Shown: positions 38,931-48,194, numbered from the stretch's first letter. The stretch: DNA of 64,000 nucleotides from Alphaproteobacteria bacterium (GCA_016870095.1 VGCI01000002.1:228213-292212); one strand, 5' to 3'. Numbers and translations: made by a program. Notes: generated from the sequence alone by a model not told the origin.

Positions 38931-41453
38931 TTACTTACCAGCCTGCTTTTTAATATCTCCTGAGTACTTCTCGCTTTTATTCCGCAATTCTCCCGCCGAT
39001 TCTCGAGCATTTTGTATTAGGCGTTGTTCTTGTCTTTTGCTCTTAGCGGTTTCCTCACCAAATCCAAAAGAAAGTACTGTTTTCTTTTCATGACTTCCCA
39101 ACTGCAATATAGATTTTTTATAGGCCATTCTAACTTTCATAATTTCTTCATAAGCCTTTTTTATATCATCAGAAAGCTTTTGATATTCTGCTGAATCAGG
39201 CTGAGCCGCAATTCGGGCCGTGAGAAGATTCACGATACCCGAATCATAGTACTTGTGCTTTGTTGGATCTGGGTTTGATGACTCAACAATAGCCTCTAGT
39301 TTTGCATCAAAAAACCCACTTAAAAGGGGCACAACCCAATTCACTACATTTTTCTTTGCCCCATCCAGAGACTTAGACTGAAATTCCGGCAAAACATTAT
39401 TGATAGCCATTTCTACAGCATCGCTACGAATGGCTTGAGAATCAGCAACAACCTCACCTAAAGCATCAAATATCAGCCCCAGAGACTCTTGTTGGCGTTG
39501 AACTTCATTTTTAGCGGAAGATTTTACAACACGGCCTTTCTTAGTTTCCGTATCAAGTTTTGCTAAATTAGCCATAAGACTTTTTTGTTGTAGAATGAGC
39601 ACTTGGTCTTTGGCAGAAAGATTGATATTTTTGGTTTTTAATTCCCTGTTTTTTTCTTCTATTATTTTCAAAACTTTCTTACACGATTTTTGACGTTTCC
39701 CTACATCGGCTCCCTCATTCTCACAATTTACAAGACTTAGGAAAATCGCTAGTTCTTCTCTCAACTCATTTTTTTTCTTTTTAAGATCCTTACTCGCACC
39801 TTCCCCATTTGCAGCCAATTGAGAATCTATCGCATTCAGTTGACTAATAATTTTCAACAATTCTAACTGGGGAGAATTTTTGACAACCCCACTCGTTGCC
39901 GCAAGTTCTGCCAGTTTACTTTGGGCCATACCGGTTAAAGTTGAAATCAAAATAGGAGCACTCTTTATGGCAACTTCTTTAATCAAATTGGCCCCAAAAA
40001 ATCCTCTCACTTTATCCTTAAGAACCGGGTTTAAAACATCTGCTCCACTTTCTTGGACTATTTGCGTCAATGTCACGAGCGTTTCAAGCAAATCATCAAT
40101 GGATCTGGTGTCTTTTGATTGGGAAGGGCGTTCTTGTTCTTGAGTCATTGATTGCTTAACTTTCTGCGTTAAATGAGCAAGTTTCTCTGCTGTTAGCGGT
40201 TCAACTGACACAGATTGTTCTAGAAAGTAAAGTTGACGTTTCAAAGAGCCCGTTTTGTTCCTCAAATCAATCATGAGTGTCTTATTATTAGCTCGCTCTG
40301 CCTGAATGAGATTATCAATGGCACTTTTATGTAGATTATCCAGATCAGTTTTAACTTCAGCATAATGGCGTTTAAAAAAATCGATTTTTCTTTTTTTAAA
40401 TTCATTTATCTTATCGGGCAATCCATAGGCATAGTCTTCAAAAATCTTGATAACTTTTTCGTATTGGGAAACTTCATCATTTAAAATTTTTTTTATTTTT
40501 GTTAAGCCCGCGCGTAATCTATTGTTTTCTTCTAGTGTTAAGCCTGCAGGTGTTTTGCCTACCACAAAAATACGGGCCCATAATTTTTCCCACAAAGCAA
40601 CGCCCTCTTGCTTAAGTTCGGGGTCGTCCGCCATTAATTTAAGAATGGCTTTATCTTCGTCAACTCGACCTCGAAAAATATTTATTTTTGATCGTAAAAT
40701 GTCAAAAATTTTATCAAGAGCTACGAGCTTTAAAATAAATCGTTCTGCCAGAATAGCCACTCCAACGCTATCCTTCGCTACTCCCCGCTTAATATCTTTT
40801 AATCTTTGCGCTAGGGGATCTTGAATTTTCAAATCTCCCTTTTTCGTCTTTAAGGTACGGGGAGCACTTTCTTTATTTCCTTTTGTCAAAAAATCAGGGG
40901 TTGACGTTTCTAGTTTTTCTTTTTCCGCTGTCATTTCATTAAGTGATTGACTGACAACTTCCAATTCGTCTTCTTGTGCCTTTATAGATTGTTGCAAAAT
41001 TGCTAATTCATTTTGAACTTCCTCTAAATCCTTTTGGGAGTATTTACCGGCATCCGGGTGATTGTTTTTAATGTATCCTAGACTGAGAATTTTAAGGGCT
41101 GATGTGTAAGTCGTATCCATTGTTGCAGAAATTTTTTCTACAGTGGCAGCAATTAACTTTTCGCTCGTTTCTTCCGCTTCAATAGCTTTGTAAAGATTTG
41201 CTTCTGTCTGGGAAAGGTTTCTTTCAATATCGGGATTGTAAGCTTGAGTAGGATCTAATTTTAATTTTTGCTTGTCCAAAAATATTTTATGGGATTGAGC
41301 TTGATCTTTATCCCGCAAATACTCACCTGACGTAAAGCCCTGCTGAGGAAGATTAGAAGTTTGGGACTGTGGTGCGGTTACCCTCGAACTCCCTTCAACA
41401 GCTTGCATTGTAGAAAGGAAGAGAGCCATACTCAATAACAATAATTTTAACAT
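38931..41453 (-). CDS. large exported coiled-coil protein of unknown function
   Basis: The 840-residue product has a signal peptide (LKLLLLSMALFLSTMQAVEG). Nearly the whole mature part is charged helix with heptad-like patterns (for example about 90-210 and 560-680). A less polar stretch around 500-530 (IKSAPILISTLTGMAQSKLAEL) could be a buried helix or membrane-interacting segment. No catalytic motif or known domain is seen. Similar Lys/Glu-rich exported proteins at 3970 and 60928 suggest a lineage-specific envelope or effector set, which is inference. It is a single gene with its own terminator. Confidence 0.7.
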   Translation of the reverse strand: MLKLLLLSMALFLSTMQAVEGSSRVTAPQSQTSNLPQQGFTSGEYLRDKDQAQSHKIFLDKQKLKLDPTQAYNPDIERNLSQTEANLYKAIEAEETSEKLIAATVEKISATMDTTYTSALKILSLGYIKNNHPDAGKYSQKDLEEVQNELAILQQSIKAQEDELEVVSQSLNEMTAEKEKLETSTPDFLTKGNKESAPRTLKTKKGDLKIQDPLAQRLKDIKRGVAKDSVGVAILAERFILKLVALDKIFDILRSKINIFRGRVDEDKAILKLMADDPELKQEGVALWEKLWARIFVVGKTPAGLTLEENNRLRAGLTKIKKILNDEVSQYEKVIKIFEDYAYGLPDKINEFKKRKIDFFKRHYAEVKTDLDNLHKSAIDNLIQAERANNKTLMIDLRNKTGSLKRQLYFLEQSVSVEPLTAEKLAHLTQKVKQSMTQEQERPSQSKDTRSIDDLLETLVTLTQIVQESGADVLNPVLKDKVRGFFGANLIKEVAIKSAPILISTLTGMAQSKLAELAATSGVVKNSPQLELLKIISQLNAIDSQLAANGEGASKDLKKKKNELREELAIFLSLVNCENEGADVGKRQKSCKKVLKIIEEKNRELKTKNINLSAKDQVLILQQKSLMANLAKLDTETKKGRVVKSSAKNEVQRQQESLGLIFDALGEVVADSQAIRSDAVEMAINNVLPEFQSKSLDGAKKNVVNWVVPLLSGFFDAKLEAIVESSNPDPTKHKYYDSGIVNLLTARIAAQPDSAEYQKLSDDIKKAYEEIMKVRMAYKKSILQLGSHEKKTVLSFGFGEETAKSKRQEQRLIQNARESAGELRNKSEKYSGDIKKQAGK

Positions 41454-41593
41454 TTTTGCCTCTTTACATTTTTTCCCCTAAATTTACCGTAAATACTTTA
41501 AATTAATATTTGATTAATAACCGGACTATCTTGGTAGCCTTACTATTTTGTATAATTTCGAAATTGTCGGCAACCTAAGGGTTATCAATCCCT

Positions 41594-42283
41594 TTATTGT
41601 ACCAACTCAAACAGGGGTATATCTTTGCGTGGATCGAGAGATTTCCTCAAAACAACATTAACGATTTTTTGAGGAGAACACATCGTTAGCGGAACCAAGT
41701 CCTTACAAAATTGATCTGTAAGACTTTGCCCAAGAGGCAAATTTTGCCATTGGGGTGTTGCTAGGACATATCCCGAATAATAAAACAATCGTTTATGAGA
41801 GTCATAAAGTATGAAACCGTTTTGCAGGGTAGTTTGAACAATATCAAATTTTCCCGGAACAATAGTGGGAGATCCATTTGTATTCTTTGCAATGGCAATA
41901 AGTAGCAGAAAAGGAGATACATTCTGTGGTCGAAACATAATAGCATCAACAAGTTTTTCTTGAGAAGTAAGAGCCTGGTATCTTGCATCATTCGTAATCA
42001 TGGGGCCAGGATAAGTCACATGACCATTAGCAAAGTTCACCTCTAATCCCAATAGAGACCGAACCACTTGAATGCCAGAAGGCAACTGGGGCGACAAGGC
42101 TTGAATTTGATTGTTAGGGTATAGTGTGGATGAGATAGGGGGAGCTTGATAACCCCCAAAAAGATTATTTGTCATGATGGTTTGGGGATTGGATAAACGC
42201 TGAGCATTCCCGTACATACCGAGTAAGACGTAACCGCAAAGAAGAAAAAGGAACCCAAGTCCTAATCTTTTTGTGAAATTCAT
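41594..42283 (-). CDS. unknown exported or membrane-anchored protein
   Basis: The 229-residue product has one hydrophobic segment (about 8-27: LGLGFLFLLCGYVLLGMYG), then a Pro/Asn/Gln-rich stretch (30-70) and a compact domain (about 75-229) with mixed strands and two Cys (near 192 and 202) that could form a disulfide. I do not recognise the family. It runs divergently from tal across a 188-base gap. Confidence 0.6.
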   Translation of the reverse strand: MNFTKRLGLGFLFLLCGYVLLGMYGNAQRLSNPQTIMTNNLFGGYQAPPISSTLYPNNQIQALSPQLPSGIQVVRSLLGLEVNFANGHVTYPGPMITNDARYQALTSQEKLVDAIMFRPQNVSPFLLLIAIAKNTNGSPTIVPGKFDIVQTTLQNGFILYDSHKRLFYYSGYVLATPQWQNLPLGQSLTDQFCKDLVPLTMCSPQKIVNVVLRKSLDPRKDIPLFELVQ

Positions 42284-42408
42284 TGCTTATACCAATCATT
42301 TCTTTAGCCTATCATTGATATTACAAGGAAATTAATAACAAAAGCTGAACAAGACACTATAATTTTCTCTATTCTTAAAAAGGAAACTTAATAATTTTGA
42401 TTAATCAG

Positions 42409-42436
42409 TTGTGTTTTATAACCTAATCCTGATAAT
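42409..42436 (+). promoter_or_regulatory. tal promoter
   Basis: TTGTGT (42409-42414) and GATAAT (42431-42436) are 16 bases apart, 35 bases upstream of the tal ATG. The -10 differs from TATAAT at one position. Confidence 0.5.
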
Positions 42437-42471
42437 CAAGAATCAAAGCTCAATAGTATAAGGAGAGAGAG

Positions 42472-43122
42472 ATGTTATTTTTTTTAGACACAGCAGACGT
42501 CAATGAAGTGAAAGAACTCGTTGCAACCGGCATGATCGATGGGATCACAACCAATCCCACACTCGCAGCATCTTCCGGTATCCCTTTCACTCACCTTATT
42601 ACCCAAATGTGCGAATTGGTCGAAGGACCCGTTAGTGCAGAGGTAACAGCAATTGATGCGGAAACCATGATAATTCAAGGACGTCAATTGGCAAAAATTT
42701 CCAAAAATGTTGCGGTGAAAGTTCCTTTAACGGTTGAGGGGCTGAAGGCATGTCATGTCTTAACCAGCGAAGACATCATGGTAAATGTAACTTTATGTTT
42801 TACCGCAACTCAAGCCCTCTTAGCCGCAAAAGTGGGGGCAACTTTTATTTCACCTTTTATCGGTCGTCTTGATGATATTAGCCAATCCGGCATGGAACTT
42901 ATCCATGATATTCGAACTATCTATGACAATTATGGATACACAACGGCAATTTTAGCCGCCTCGATTCGCCATCCCATTCATGTTCTTGAAGCCGCTAAAG
43001 CTGGTGCCGATGTAGTAACCATGCCCCCAAAAGTACTCCGCCAACTTTATAAACACCCCCTTACCGATAGTGGATTAGACACGTTTATCAAAGATTGGAA
43101 TCAAAGCGGTTTGACAATTTAA
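42472..43122 (+). CDS. tal: transaldolase, TalC/FSA-like type
   Basis: Transfers a dihydroxyacetone unit between sugar phosphates in the non-oxidative pentose phosphate pathway. The 216-residue product is the short transaldolase type: [24 protein letters not shown], the Schiff-base Lys83 in [13 protein letters not shown], and [12 protein letters not shown]. Some short members are fructose-6-phosphate aldolases; with tkt in the same genome the transaldolase activity is more likely. AAGGAGAG precedes the ATG. A 12-base palindrome (ATCTTATAAGAT) follows the stop but lacks a T run. Confidence 0.9.
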   Translation: MLFFLDTADVNEVKELVATGMIDGITTNPTLAASSGIPFTHLITQMCELVEGPVSAEVTAIDAETMIIQGRQLAKISKNVAVKVPLTVEGLKACHVLTSEDIMVNVTLCFTATQALLAAKVGATFISPFIGRLDDISQSGMELIHDIRTIYDNYGYTTAILAASIRHPIHVLEAAKAGADVVTMPPKVLRQLYKHPLTDSGLDTFIKDWNQSGLTI

Positions 43123-43156
43123 TCTTATAAGATATCAGTCCCTTTAAAATCAGGGT

Positions 43157-43184
43157 TTGTTTTCTGGCCAACATCTATTACAAT
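43157..43184 (+). promoter_or_regulatory. promoter of the DsbA-like gene
   Basis: TTGTTT (43157-43162) and TACAAT (43179-43184) are 16 bases apart, 35 bases upstream of ATG 43220. Confidence 0.45.
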
Positions 43185-43219
43185 AAAATTTAGATAACTT
43201 TTATTAATAGGGGTCAATT

Positions 43220-44428
43220 ATGGTCAGTAAAGGAAAATTTGTTCTTGGTTTATTAGCAAGCGTCTTAGCAGTTTCTTTCGCAGTAGGGAAAATCGGTACG
43301 GGTTCTGAAAATTTAGCTCCCTCTCTTCTGGAATCAAAGGAACCACGGACTGCAGGAGCAGAGTCGAAAGGCGAGAACACAAGAAAAAAGGAAACTTCTG
43401 GACTTGCTAGAGTATTGGATAATTCATCGAGCTCTGGAACAAAAGAGACTACTGGAGCCTCAGAAGGTTTGACTCACTCTTCGTCCCTTGGGACCAAAGA
43501 AACCACTAAACAGGCCAATCCAACGGAAGTTTCTGGTGGCCTTGGTGGTGTGGGAACTTCTGGTTCTACAGGGATCCGTGAGACTTCAGGAACAACCGGG
43601 ACAGCTGAGAATCTTGGTTCTACAGCAACAAGCGAAACTTCTGGATCTTCCTCCTCTTCAGGGAGTACGGCCATAAAGGAAATCTCCGGAACAAGTGGAG
43701 AAGGAGCGACATCTCCTGCCAGTGCGAAAGAATCCTTAGAAGGCATTGATGATACTATTCTTGCTAGAAGAATTAATAAAATTCTCACAGACAGTCCAGA
43801 GATGATTGTCGCAGCTTTACAAAAATTCAATCAAGCTCAACATCGCATCCAACAAGAAAAATTGGATGCTTCCTTAGTAAAATATAAAGATGAAATCTCA
43901 AAAGATTCGAGCGCAATCGTTTTGGGAAAGAAGGATGCGGAAATTAAGCTCGTCGTCTTTTTAGACCCAAATTGCCCACACTGTCGTCCTTTCTCCCAGG
44001 CTTTGACGAAAGTAAGTACAGAACATCCGAATGTTGCTATTTTTGTTCGCCAATGGCCCATTCTAGGTCCAGACTCCGAGGAAGTTGCCCGTGGCTTATG
44101 GGCTATTAAACAACAAGGAAGTGATAAGTTTAATGCTATCACCAAAGCCATAGCGGCAAGCGAAGATCGGTATACTTTTGCGAAATTGCTTTTGTGGGTC
44201 ACAGACCACAAGCTCGATGTTACCAAGTTTAAAAAGGATTTTGAGTCACAAGCAACAAAAGACATTGTTGATAACACCAAGAAACTCGCACTCGACATTG
44301 GCTTAGAGGGAACACCAACCAGCTTATTGGTCAGCAAAAAGGGGATACGCGTTGTCAGTCCAACGGACGAAAAAAGTCTTCAAAGTATCCTAACAGGAGC
44401 TGCGAAAGACGGTAGCGATAAGACCTAG
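43220..44428 (+). CDS. membrane-anchored DsbA-family thiol oxidoreductase with Ser/Thr/Gly-rich spacer
   Basis: The 402-residue product has an N-terminal signal or anchor (FVLGLLASVLAVSFAVG). About 130 low-complexity residues follow (about 40-172) rich in Ser, Thr, Gly and Glu, with repeated pieces such as GTKETT and SGSTGIRETSG. A helix (175-230) leads into a thioredoxin-fold domain with the active site CPHC at 252-255 (LDPNCPHCRPF), a helical insertion and the cis-Pro region GTPTSLL. It resembles periplasmic DsbA/DsbG-like proteins of Rickettsiales that use such an N-terminal helix. It probably forms or repairs disulfides in the periplasm; the spacer is unusual and may span the cell wall. 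Confidence 0.85.
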   Translation: MVSKGKFVLGLLASVLAVSFAVGKIGTGSENLAPSLLESKEPRTAGAESKGENTRKKETSGLARVLDNSSSSGTKETTGASEGLTHSSSLGTKETTKQANPTEVSGGLGGVGTSGSTGIRETSGTTGTAENLGSTATSETSGSSSSSGSTAIKEISGTSGEGATSPASAKESLEGIDDTILARRINKILTDSPEMIVAALQKFNQAQHRIQQEKLDASLVKYKDEISKDSSAIVLGKKDAEIKLVVFLDPNCPHCRPFSQALTKVSTEHPNVAIFVRQWPILGPDSEEVARGLWAIKQQGSDKFNAITKAIAASEDRYTFAKLLLWVTDHKLDVTKFKKDFESQATKDIVDNTKKLALDIGLEGTPTSLLVSKKGIRVVSPTDEKSLQSILTGAAKDGSDKT

Positions 44429-44616
44429 TCTTCAGTTTTTGCCCCCACCATATTCCAAGGGTCTGAATATAGCTTTATTTTGATCCTTGGATTCATTTTA
44501 GTTCCATATCGACTTCAAATGGCGTAAAAAGTATCTAAAGATATAGGTTAAAAAATTTAACACACTTAATTTAGGTAAATTTCTAAGATTACGGCAGACA
44601 ATTTCAGGAGTTATTG

Positions 44617-45444
44617 ATGATACAAGAACATAAACCATACATCATCGTCCTCGGTAATGAAAAGGGGGGGACGGGTAAGTCTACTGTTGCTATGCACATC
44701 ATTGTTCACCTTTTACGCGAAGGCCATTCCGTAGGCTCTATTGACGTTGACGCGCGCCAAGGAACTTTAACACGGTATATCGAAAATCGCCGGGCACGCA
44801 AAGAAAAAACAAATGAGAATTTACCCTTATCTGACCATATCCCTGTCTATCGTAGCAAATTAGAATCTGTACCTGCAGCAGAGGCTGAAGAAACATCAGT
44901 CTTCACCCAAGCCTTAACTCGTCTAAATGAAAATGACTTTATCGTCATTGATACACCTGGAAGTGATACTTATCTTTCTCGCTTAGCCCACTCCTATGCT
45001 GATTCACTCATTACCCCCCTCAACGACAGTTTTATTGACTTAGACATGTTGGTGAGAGTCAATGCAGATTCTCTCGATATTTTACGGCCAAGCACATATT
45101 CTGAAATGGTGTGGGATCAAAAGAAACAACGCGCAATGCGTGATAGTGGATCAATTGATTGGATTGTTCTTCGTAACCGCCTTAGCAGCCTAAACTCTCG
45201 AAACAAAGAAGAAATGGAGCGGGTGTTGTCTGCATTATCTAAACGTATTGGCTTCCGCCTCGTTGCAGGATTCGGAGAACGTGTTATTTTCCGGGAATTA
45301 TTTTTAAATGGACTAACGCTCCTTGATATGAAAGAAAGTAACACAGCCCTGACTCTGTCTCACATAGCTGCCAAACAGGAGCTGGTTTCTTTGATGAATA
45401 TGATTCAGTTACCTAACCATTCACGAGCCGCAAGAGTCGCGTAA
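44617..45444 (+). CDS. mipZ: MipZ, ParA-type ATPase positioning the division plane
   Basis: In Caulobacter MipZ forms a gradient from ParB at the poles and blocks FtsZ polymerisation there. The 275-residue product has the deviant Walker A in IVLGNEKGGTGKSTVAMHI, SIDVDARQGTLTRYIENR, and IVIDTPGSDTYLSRLAHSYAD followed by the MipZ-specific ITPLNDSFIDLDML. ATG 44617 is preferred to TTG 44614 because CAGGAG (44605-44610) is six bases before it. parA and parB are not in the window. Confidence 0.93.
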   Translation: MIQEHKPYIIVLGNEKGGTGKSTVAMHIIVHLLREGHSVGSIDVDARQGTLTRYIENRRARKEKTNENLPLSDHIPVYRSKLESVPAAEAEETSVFTQALTRLNENDFIVIDTPGSDTYLSRLAHSYADSLITPLNDSFIDLDMLVRVNADSLDILRPSTYSEMVWDQKKQRAMRDSGSIDWIVLRNRLSSLNSRNKEEMERVLSALSKRIGFRLVAGFGERVIFRELFLNGLTLLDMKESNTALTLSHIAAKQELVSLMNMIQLPNHSRAARVA

Positions 45445-45638
45445 TTTTCCCTGGGAAGAGAAGAATTAAGGGAAGCATTTAGTCGGTTGGCCTTTTTTAA
45501 TTCTCAACCAAATGAGAATATAATTAGAATCAAAGTGTTTGGGATGCCTGAGAAGATCCAACATGACTTTGGGGCAATCATTTGTCTTGCTAATAAGGGG
45601 GGGCAATCTTTAAAACCTTAACAAAGGAGAAATTAAAG

Positions 45639-45902
45639 ATGCTCTTTAAACCTTCCAAAGAATTCATTCTTAAAGATATTGAAGATTTATATAAAAAAGC
45701 TTTAGATACGGATAGATTACAGGTCGCATTGAAAGCAAAAGAACTTCAAAGTAAAATTATTGGTTTATTCCACACGCAAGAGTTTCCCAAAGTTACTCAG
45801 ATTAGTGATATGTCCGACGATCAATTGCGCGCCCTCGTGGCGCGTTTAGAAGAAAATGATTCCCACTTAAAATCTTCTGAATCCTCACAAAGTAGTAAAT
45901 AG
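45639..45902 (+). CDS. small conserved-looking protein of unknown function
   Basis: The 87-residue, mostly helical, charged protein has no signal peptide and ends in a Ser-rich tail. AAGGAGA about nine bases before the ATG is a strong ribosome binding site, and codon use matches neighbours, so it is very probably expressed. It lies between mipZ and the Tad operon on the same strand, separated from each by 100-200 bases. I do not recognise the family. Confidence 0.7.
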   Translation: MLFKPSKEFILKDIEDLYKKALDTDRLQVALKAKELQSKIIGLFHTQEFPKVTQISDMSDDQLRALVARLEENDSHLKSSESSQSSK

Positions 45903-45955
45903 CAAAAATTTGGCTACTTTCCTTAATTTCAAATAAAATTAATTCAGTGAATTTA

Positions 45956-45984
45956 TTGTCTAGTATTATTTTAAAATTTGTATA
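45956..45984 (+). promoter_or_regulatory. possible Tad operon promoter
   Basis: TTGTCT (45956-45961) and TGTATA (45979-45984) are 17 bases apart; TATAAA at 45981 is an alternative -10. The region is very AT-rich, so the call is tentative, but it sits directly before a CtrA-like box and the first Tad gene. Confidence 0.35.
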
Positions 45985-45987
45985 AAA

Positions 45988-46003
45988 TTAAATTAATATT
46001 AAC
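45988..46003 (+). promoter_or_regulatory. CtrA-like binding site before the Tad operon
   Basis: TTAA (45988-45991), seven bases, then TTAAC (45999-46003) exactly fits the CtrA consensus TTAA-N7-TTAA(C). It ends about 18 bases before the first Tad gene. CtrA controls pilus genes in Caulobacter. Chance matches occur in AT-rich DNA, but a hit in this short upstream region is notable. Confidence 0.45.
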
Positions 46004-46020
46004 TCTTAAATACCGCGGTG

Positions 46021-46815
46021 ATGATGAAACGACCATTGTTATTAGTGCTACTTTGTAGCTTTTTGCAGTCAAGCTGTAATCACAAATCGGGGCAGCAAGG
46101 TGATCAAGATGGTCTCATTCGCGCTGGGGATCGTGTCAATCAAGCTGGTGATTCTACTTCAGCCATAAACGTATATAAAAGTGCGTTAGAAAAAAATCCT
46201 CCTCAAAAACTTCCTCTGTATTTAAAATTGGGTGAAGCTTATATGAATGCGGAGCGCCTAGAAGAGGCCAAAAAAACTTACGAAGAAGCATTGCCTTACG
46301 ATGAGAATGATGAAGTTAAAAAACAGCTAGGTCGCCTTTATATTGCTACAGGGCAACCGGACACAGCTATTTCAATGTTTGAAGGTATTCTGTTGGTCCA
46401 TAAAGATGATGGGAAAGCATTGAACGGATTGGGCGTTGCGTATGATATAAAAGGTGACCACCAACGGGCTCAAGATCTTTATCGCAAATCACTTATAATC
46501 AACGGAGATAATGACCAAGTTAAAAGTAATCTTGGCCTATCACTTGCATTTTCCGGTAAATACGATGAAGCCTTAAAACTTTTACAACCCCTTGGTGAAG
46601 CCGTAGGAGCGACATCCAAACATCGGCACAATCTTGCTTTAGTTTATGGGTTATCCGGAAACAAAGCCAAAGCCCAAGAAATTTACGGGAAAGATATGGA
46701 TGCAAGAGAAATTCAAGAGAATCTCCATGCACTAAACATGACTGTGAAACCTCAAACTATGAAAAACGAAACCATGGAATCAATAGCCATGGATGAGGGA
46801 GCGACCGTAGAATGA
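46021..46815 (+). CDS. TPR lipoprotein of the Tad pilus operon (TadD-like)
   Basis: The product has about 264 residues and a lipoprotein signal (LLLVLLCSFLQSSCN, lipobox Cys near 20), followed by five or six TPR units (about 40-230, for example GDSTSAINVYKSALEKNP and GDHQRAQDLYRKSLIIN). TadD lipoproteins help assemble the outer-membrane secretin of Tad systems. The stop overlaps the cpaA start as ATGA. The start may be GTG 46018, ATG 46021 or ATG 46024. No strong ribosome binding site is seen. Confidence 0.8.
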   Translation: MMKRPLLLVLLCSFLQSSCNHKSGQQGDQDGLIRAGDRVNQAGDSTSAINVYKSALEKNPPQKLPLYLKLGEAYMNAERLEEAKKTYEEALPYDENDEVKKQLGRLYIATGQPDTAISMFEGILLVHKDDGKALNGLGVAYDIKGDHQRAQDLYRKSLIINGDNDQVKSNLGLSLAFSGKYDEALKLLQPLGEAVGATSKHRHNLALVYGLSGNKAKAQEIYGKDMDAREIQENLHALNMTVKPQTMKNETMESIAMDEGATVE

Positions 46816-47378
46816 TAGATACATTACAACCTGTATTTAATTCTATTCCTCTCATTGTCGGCACCATATTTTTATTGGCAGCGCTGTTAGATTTTCTATA
46901 TTACAGATTGCCAAATAAACTTTTTTATATAATTTTTTACCTTTTCCCCATCTATATCCTTCTTTCTTTTAAGTTTCATCTTTTTAGCAACTACTTGGTT
47001 TTTGTAGGATCAATACTCATCGGATTTTGTCTATTTTCTACTGCTATTATTGGAGGGGGAGACGCCAAATTACTTGCAGCCGTCACTTTATGGATGGGCT
47101 GGAATAATATCGTTCCGTTTATGCTTTGGCTGCTCATTTTTGGGGGAGTTGTCTCTTGCGCATACTTATTTTTCCCAAAAATGATTTATCATATAACCGC
47201 CCAAACGCGCCACTTTATTCAAAAGCAAACTTTCCTCAAAAAGGGCGTCAAATTCTTAGTTTCTGACGTGGATAATATTGAAGGTGAGGTTATTTCTTTG
47301 CAACAAAAAAGAATGGTTCCTTATGGTATTTGTATCGCGGGAGCCGGATTAATTATTCTATTAAAGGGGATAATGTAA
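46812..47378 (+). CDS. cpaA: prepilin peptidase CpaA/TadV
   Basis: A24-family aspartic membrane peptidase that cleaves Flp-type prepilins. The 188-residue product has about five membrane helices and both catalytic Asp regions: LLDFLYYRLPNKL near residue 26 and GGGDAKLLAAVTLWMGW near 80. It lacks the methylase domain of PilD, as expected for CpaA. It overlaps the TPR gene by four bases and is three bases from cpaB. Confidence 0.9.
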   Translation: MIDTLQPVFNSIPLIVGTIFLLAALLDFLYYRLPNKLFYIIFYLFPIYILLSFKFHLFSNYLVFVGSILIGFCLFSTAIIGGGDAKLLAAVTLWMGWNNIVPFMLWLLIFGGVVSCAYLFFPKMIYHITAQTRHFIQKQTFLKKGVKFLVSDVDNIEGEVISLQQKRMVPYGICIAGAGLIILLKGIM

Positions 47379-47381
47379 ATT

Positions 47382-48191
47382 ATGCAACGTCTTGAACCCA
47401 TTATTGCTGTCATTGCTTTTGTCGTTGCCATCTTGGTAGCGTTTGGTGTCTATCATTTGGTTTATACTGCACCCAAACAAACTACCAATATGGAGCATTG
47501 TCCTCCCCTTCCAGAGATGAAAGAAATCATGATTGCCAAGTCAATCATTAATACGGGAGATCCTATCAACGGTTCCATTGTTTACGAAAAATGGCCAACA
47601 TCTTCCATAAGAGCTGGATTCTATGCCAAAGACCAAATAACGCCAGAACAATTAAAATCATTGATTGCTCGACGTATTATTAATCAAGGCGAACCAATTG
47701 CAAAAAATAGCGTTGTTGATCGTAAGGATCATGGTGTGCTTTCCGCATTACTAAATGAAGGTATGCGCGCAGTATCTATTGGATTGGATCAAAATTCTGG
47801 TATGTCTGGCTTACTAAATCCCGGTGATATAGTTGACGTTATTGTGGCCTTAAATAATACAGGCAAGGAAGAAAAAGATCATGAAGATCTCAATCGGACA
47901 ATTCTGTGCGGAGTTCGAGTCTTAGCCATAGACCAACATCTATCAAGTTCGGTAGAAGTCCTGAGCAAAAAAGTAAGTGAGGCAATTCAAGCACCCAAGT
48001 CTGTAACCCTTGAAGTCACGCCTCGACAAGCATCTGCTTTGGCATCAGCTGTGAAGATGGGAACAATTTCCTTAAGCTTACATTCAAGCAATGATGATAA
48101 AACAACATGCGTTGAATCTTCGTTAAAACCGGTAGACCAAATAAAGATTATCCGTGGTGACGGGACACAAGCCCCTACGCAACAGAAATAA
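47382..48191 (+). CDS. cpaB: Flp pilus assembly protein CpaB/RcpC
   Basis: Periplasmic protein anchored by an N-terminal helix (IIAVIAFVVAILVAFGVYHL). It has a SAF domain (about 50-115: KEIMIAKSIINTGDPI, RRIINQGEPIAKNSV) and a RcpC-like domain (MRAVSIGLDQNSGMSGLLNPGDIVDVI). At 269 residues it is typical. CpaB modulates the secretin formed by CpaC, whose gene follows after three bases. Confidence 0.92.
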   Translation: MQRLEPIIAVIAFVVAILVAFGVYHLVYTAPKQTTNMEHCPPLPEMKEIMIAKSIINTGDPINGSIVYEKWPTSSIRAGFYAKDQITPEQLKSLIARRIINQGEPIAKNSVVDRKDHGVLSALLNEGMRAVSIGLDQNSGMSGLLNPGDIVDVIVALNNTGKEEKDHEDLNRTILCGVRVLAIDQHLSSSVEVLSKKVSEAIQAPKSVTLEVTPRQASALASAVKMGTISLSLHSSNDDKTTCVESSLKPVDQIKIIRGDGTQAPTQQK

Positions 48192-48194
48192 AGA

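Noticed and set aside
43474..43830. Minus-strand open frame over the DsbA-like spacer
   Set aside because: Shadow of a low-complexity region in a gene with clear domain evidence on the plus strand.
44545..44580. CtrA-like half sites upstream of mipZ
   Set aside because: Several TTAA words occur but with five-base spacing, not seven, in AT-rich DNA.
45500..45519. Hairpin ATTCTCA/TGAGAAT after mipZ as a terminator
   Set aside because: The T run lies before the stem, not after it, so it does not fit a plus-strand terminator.
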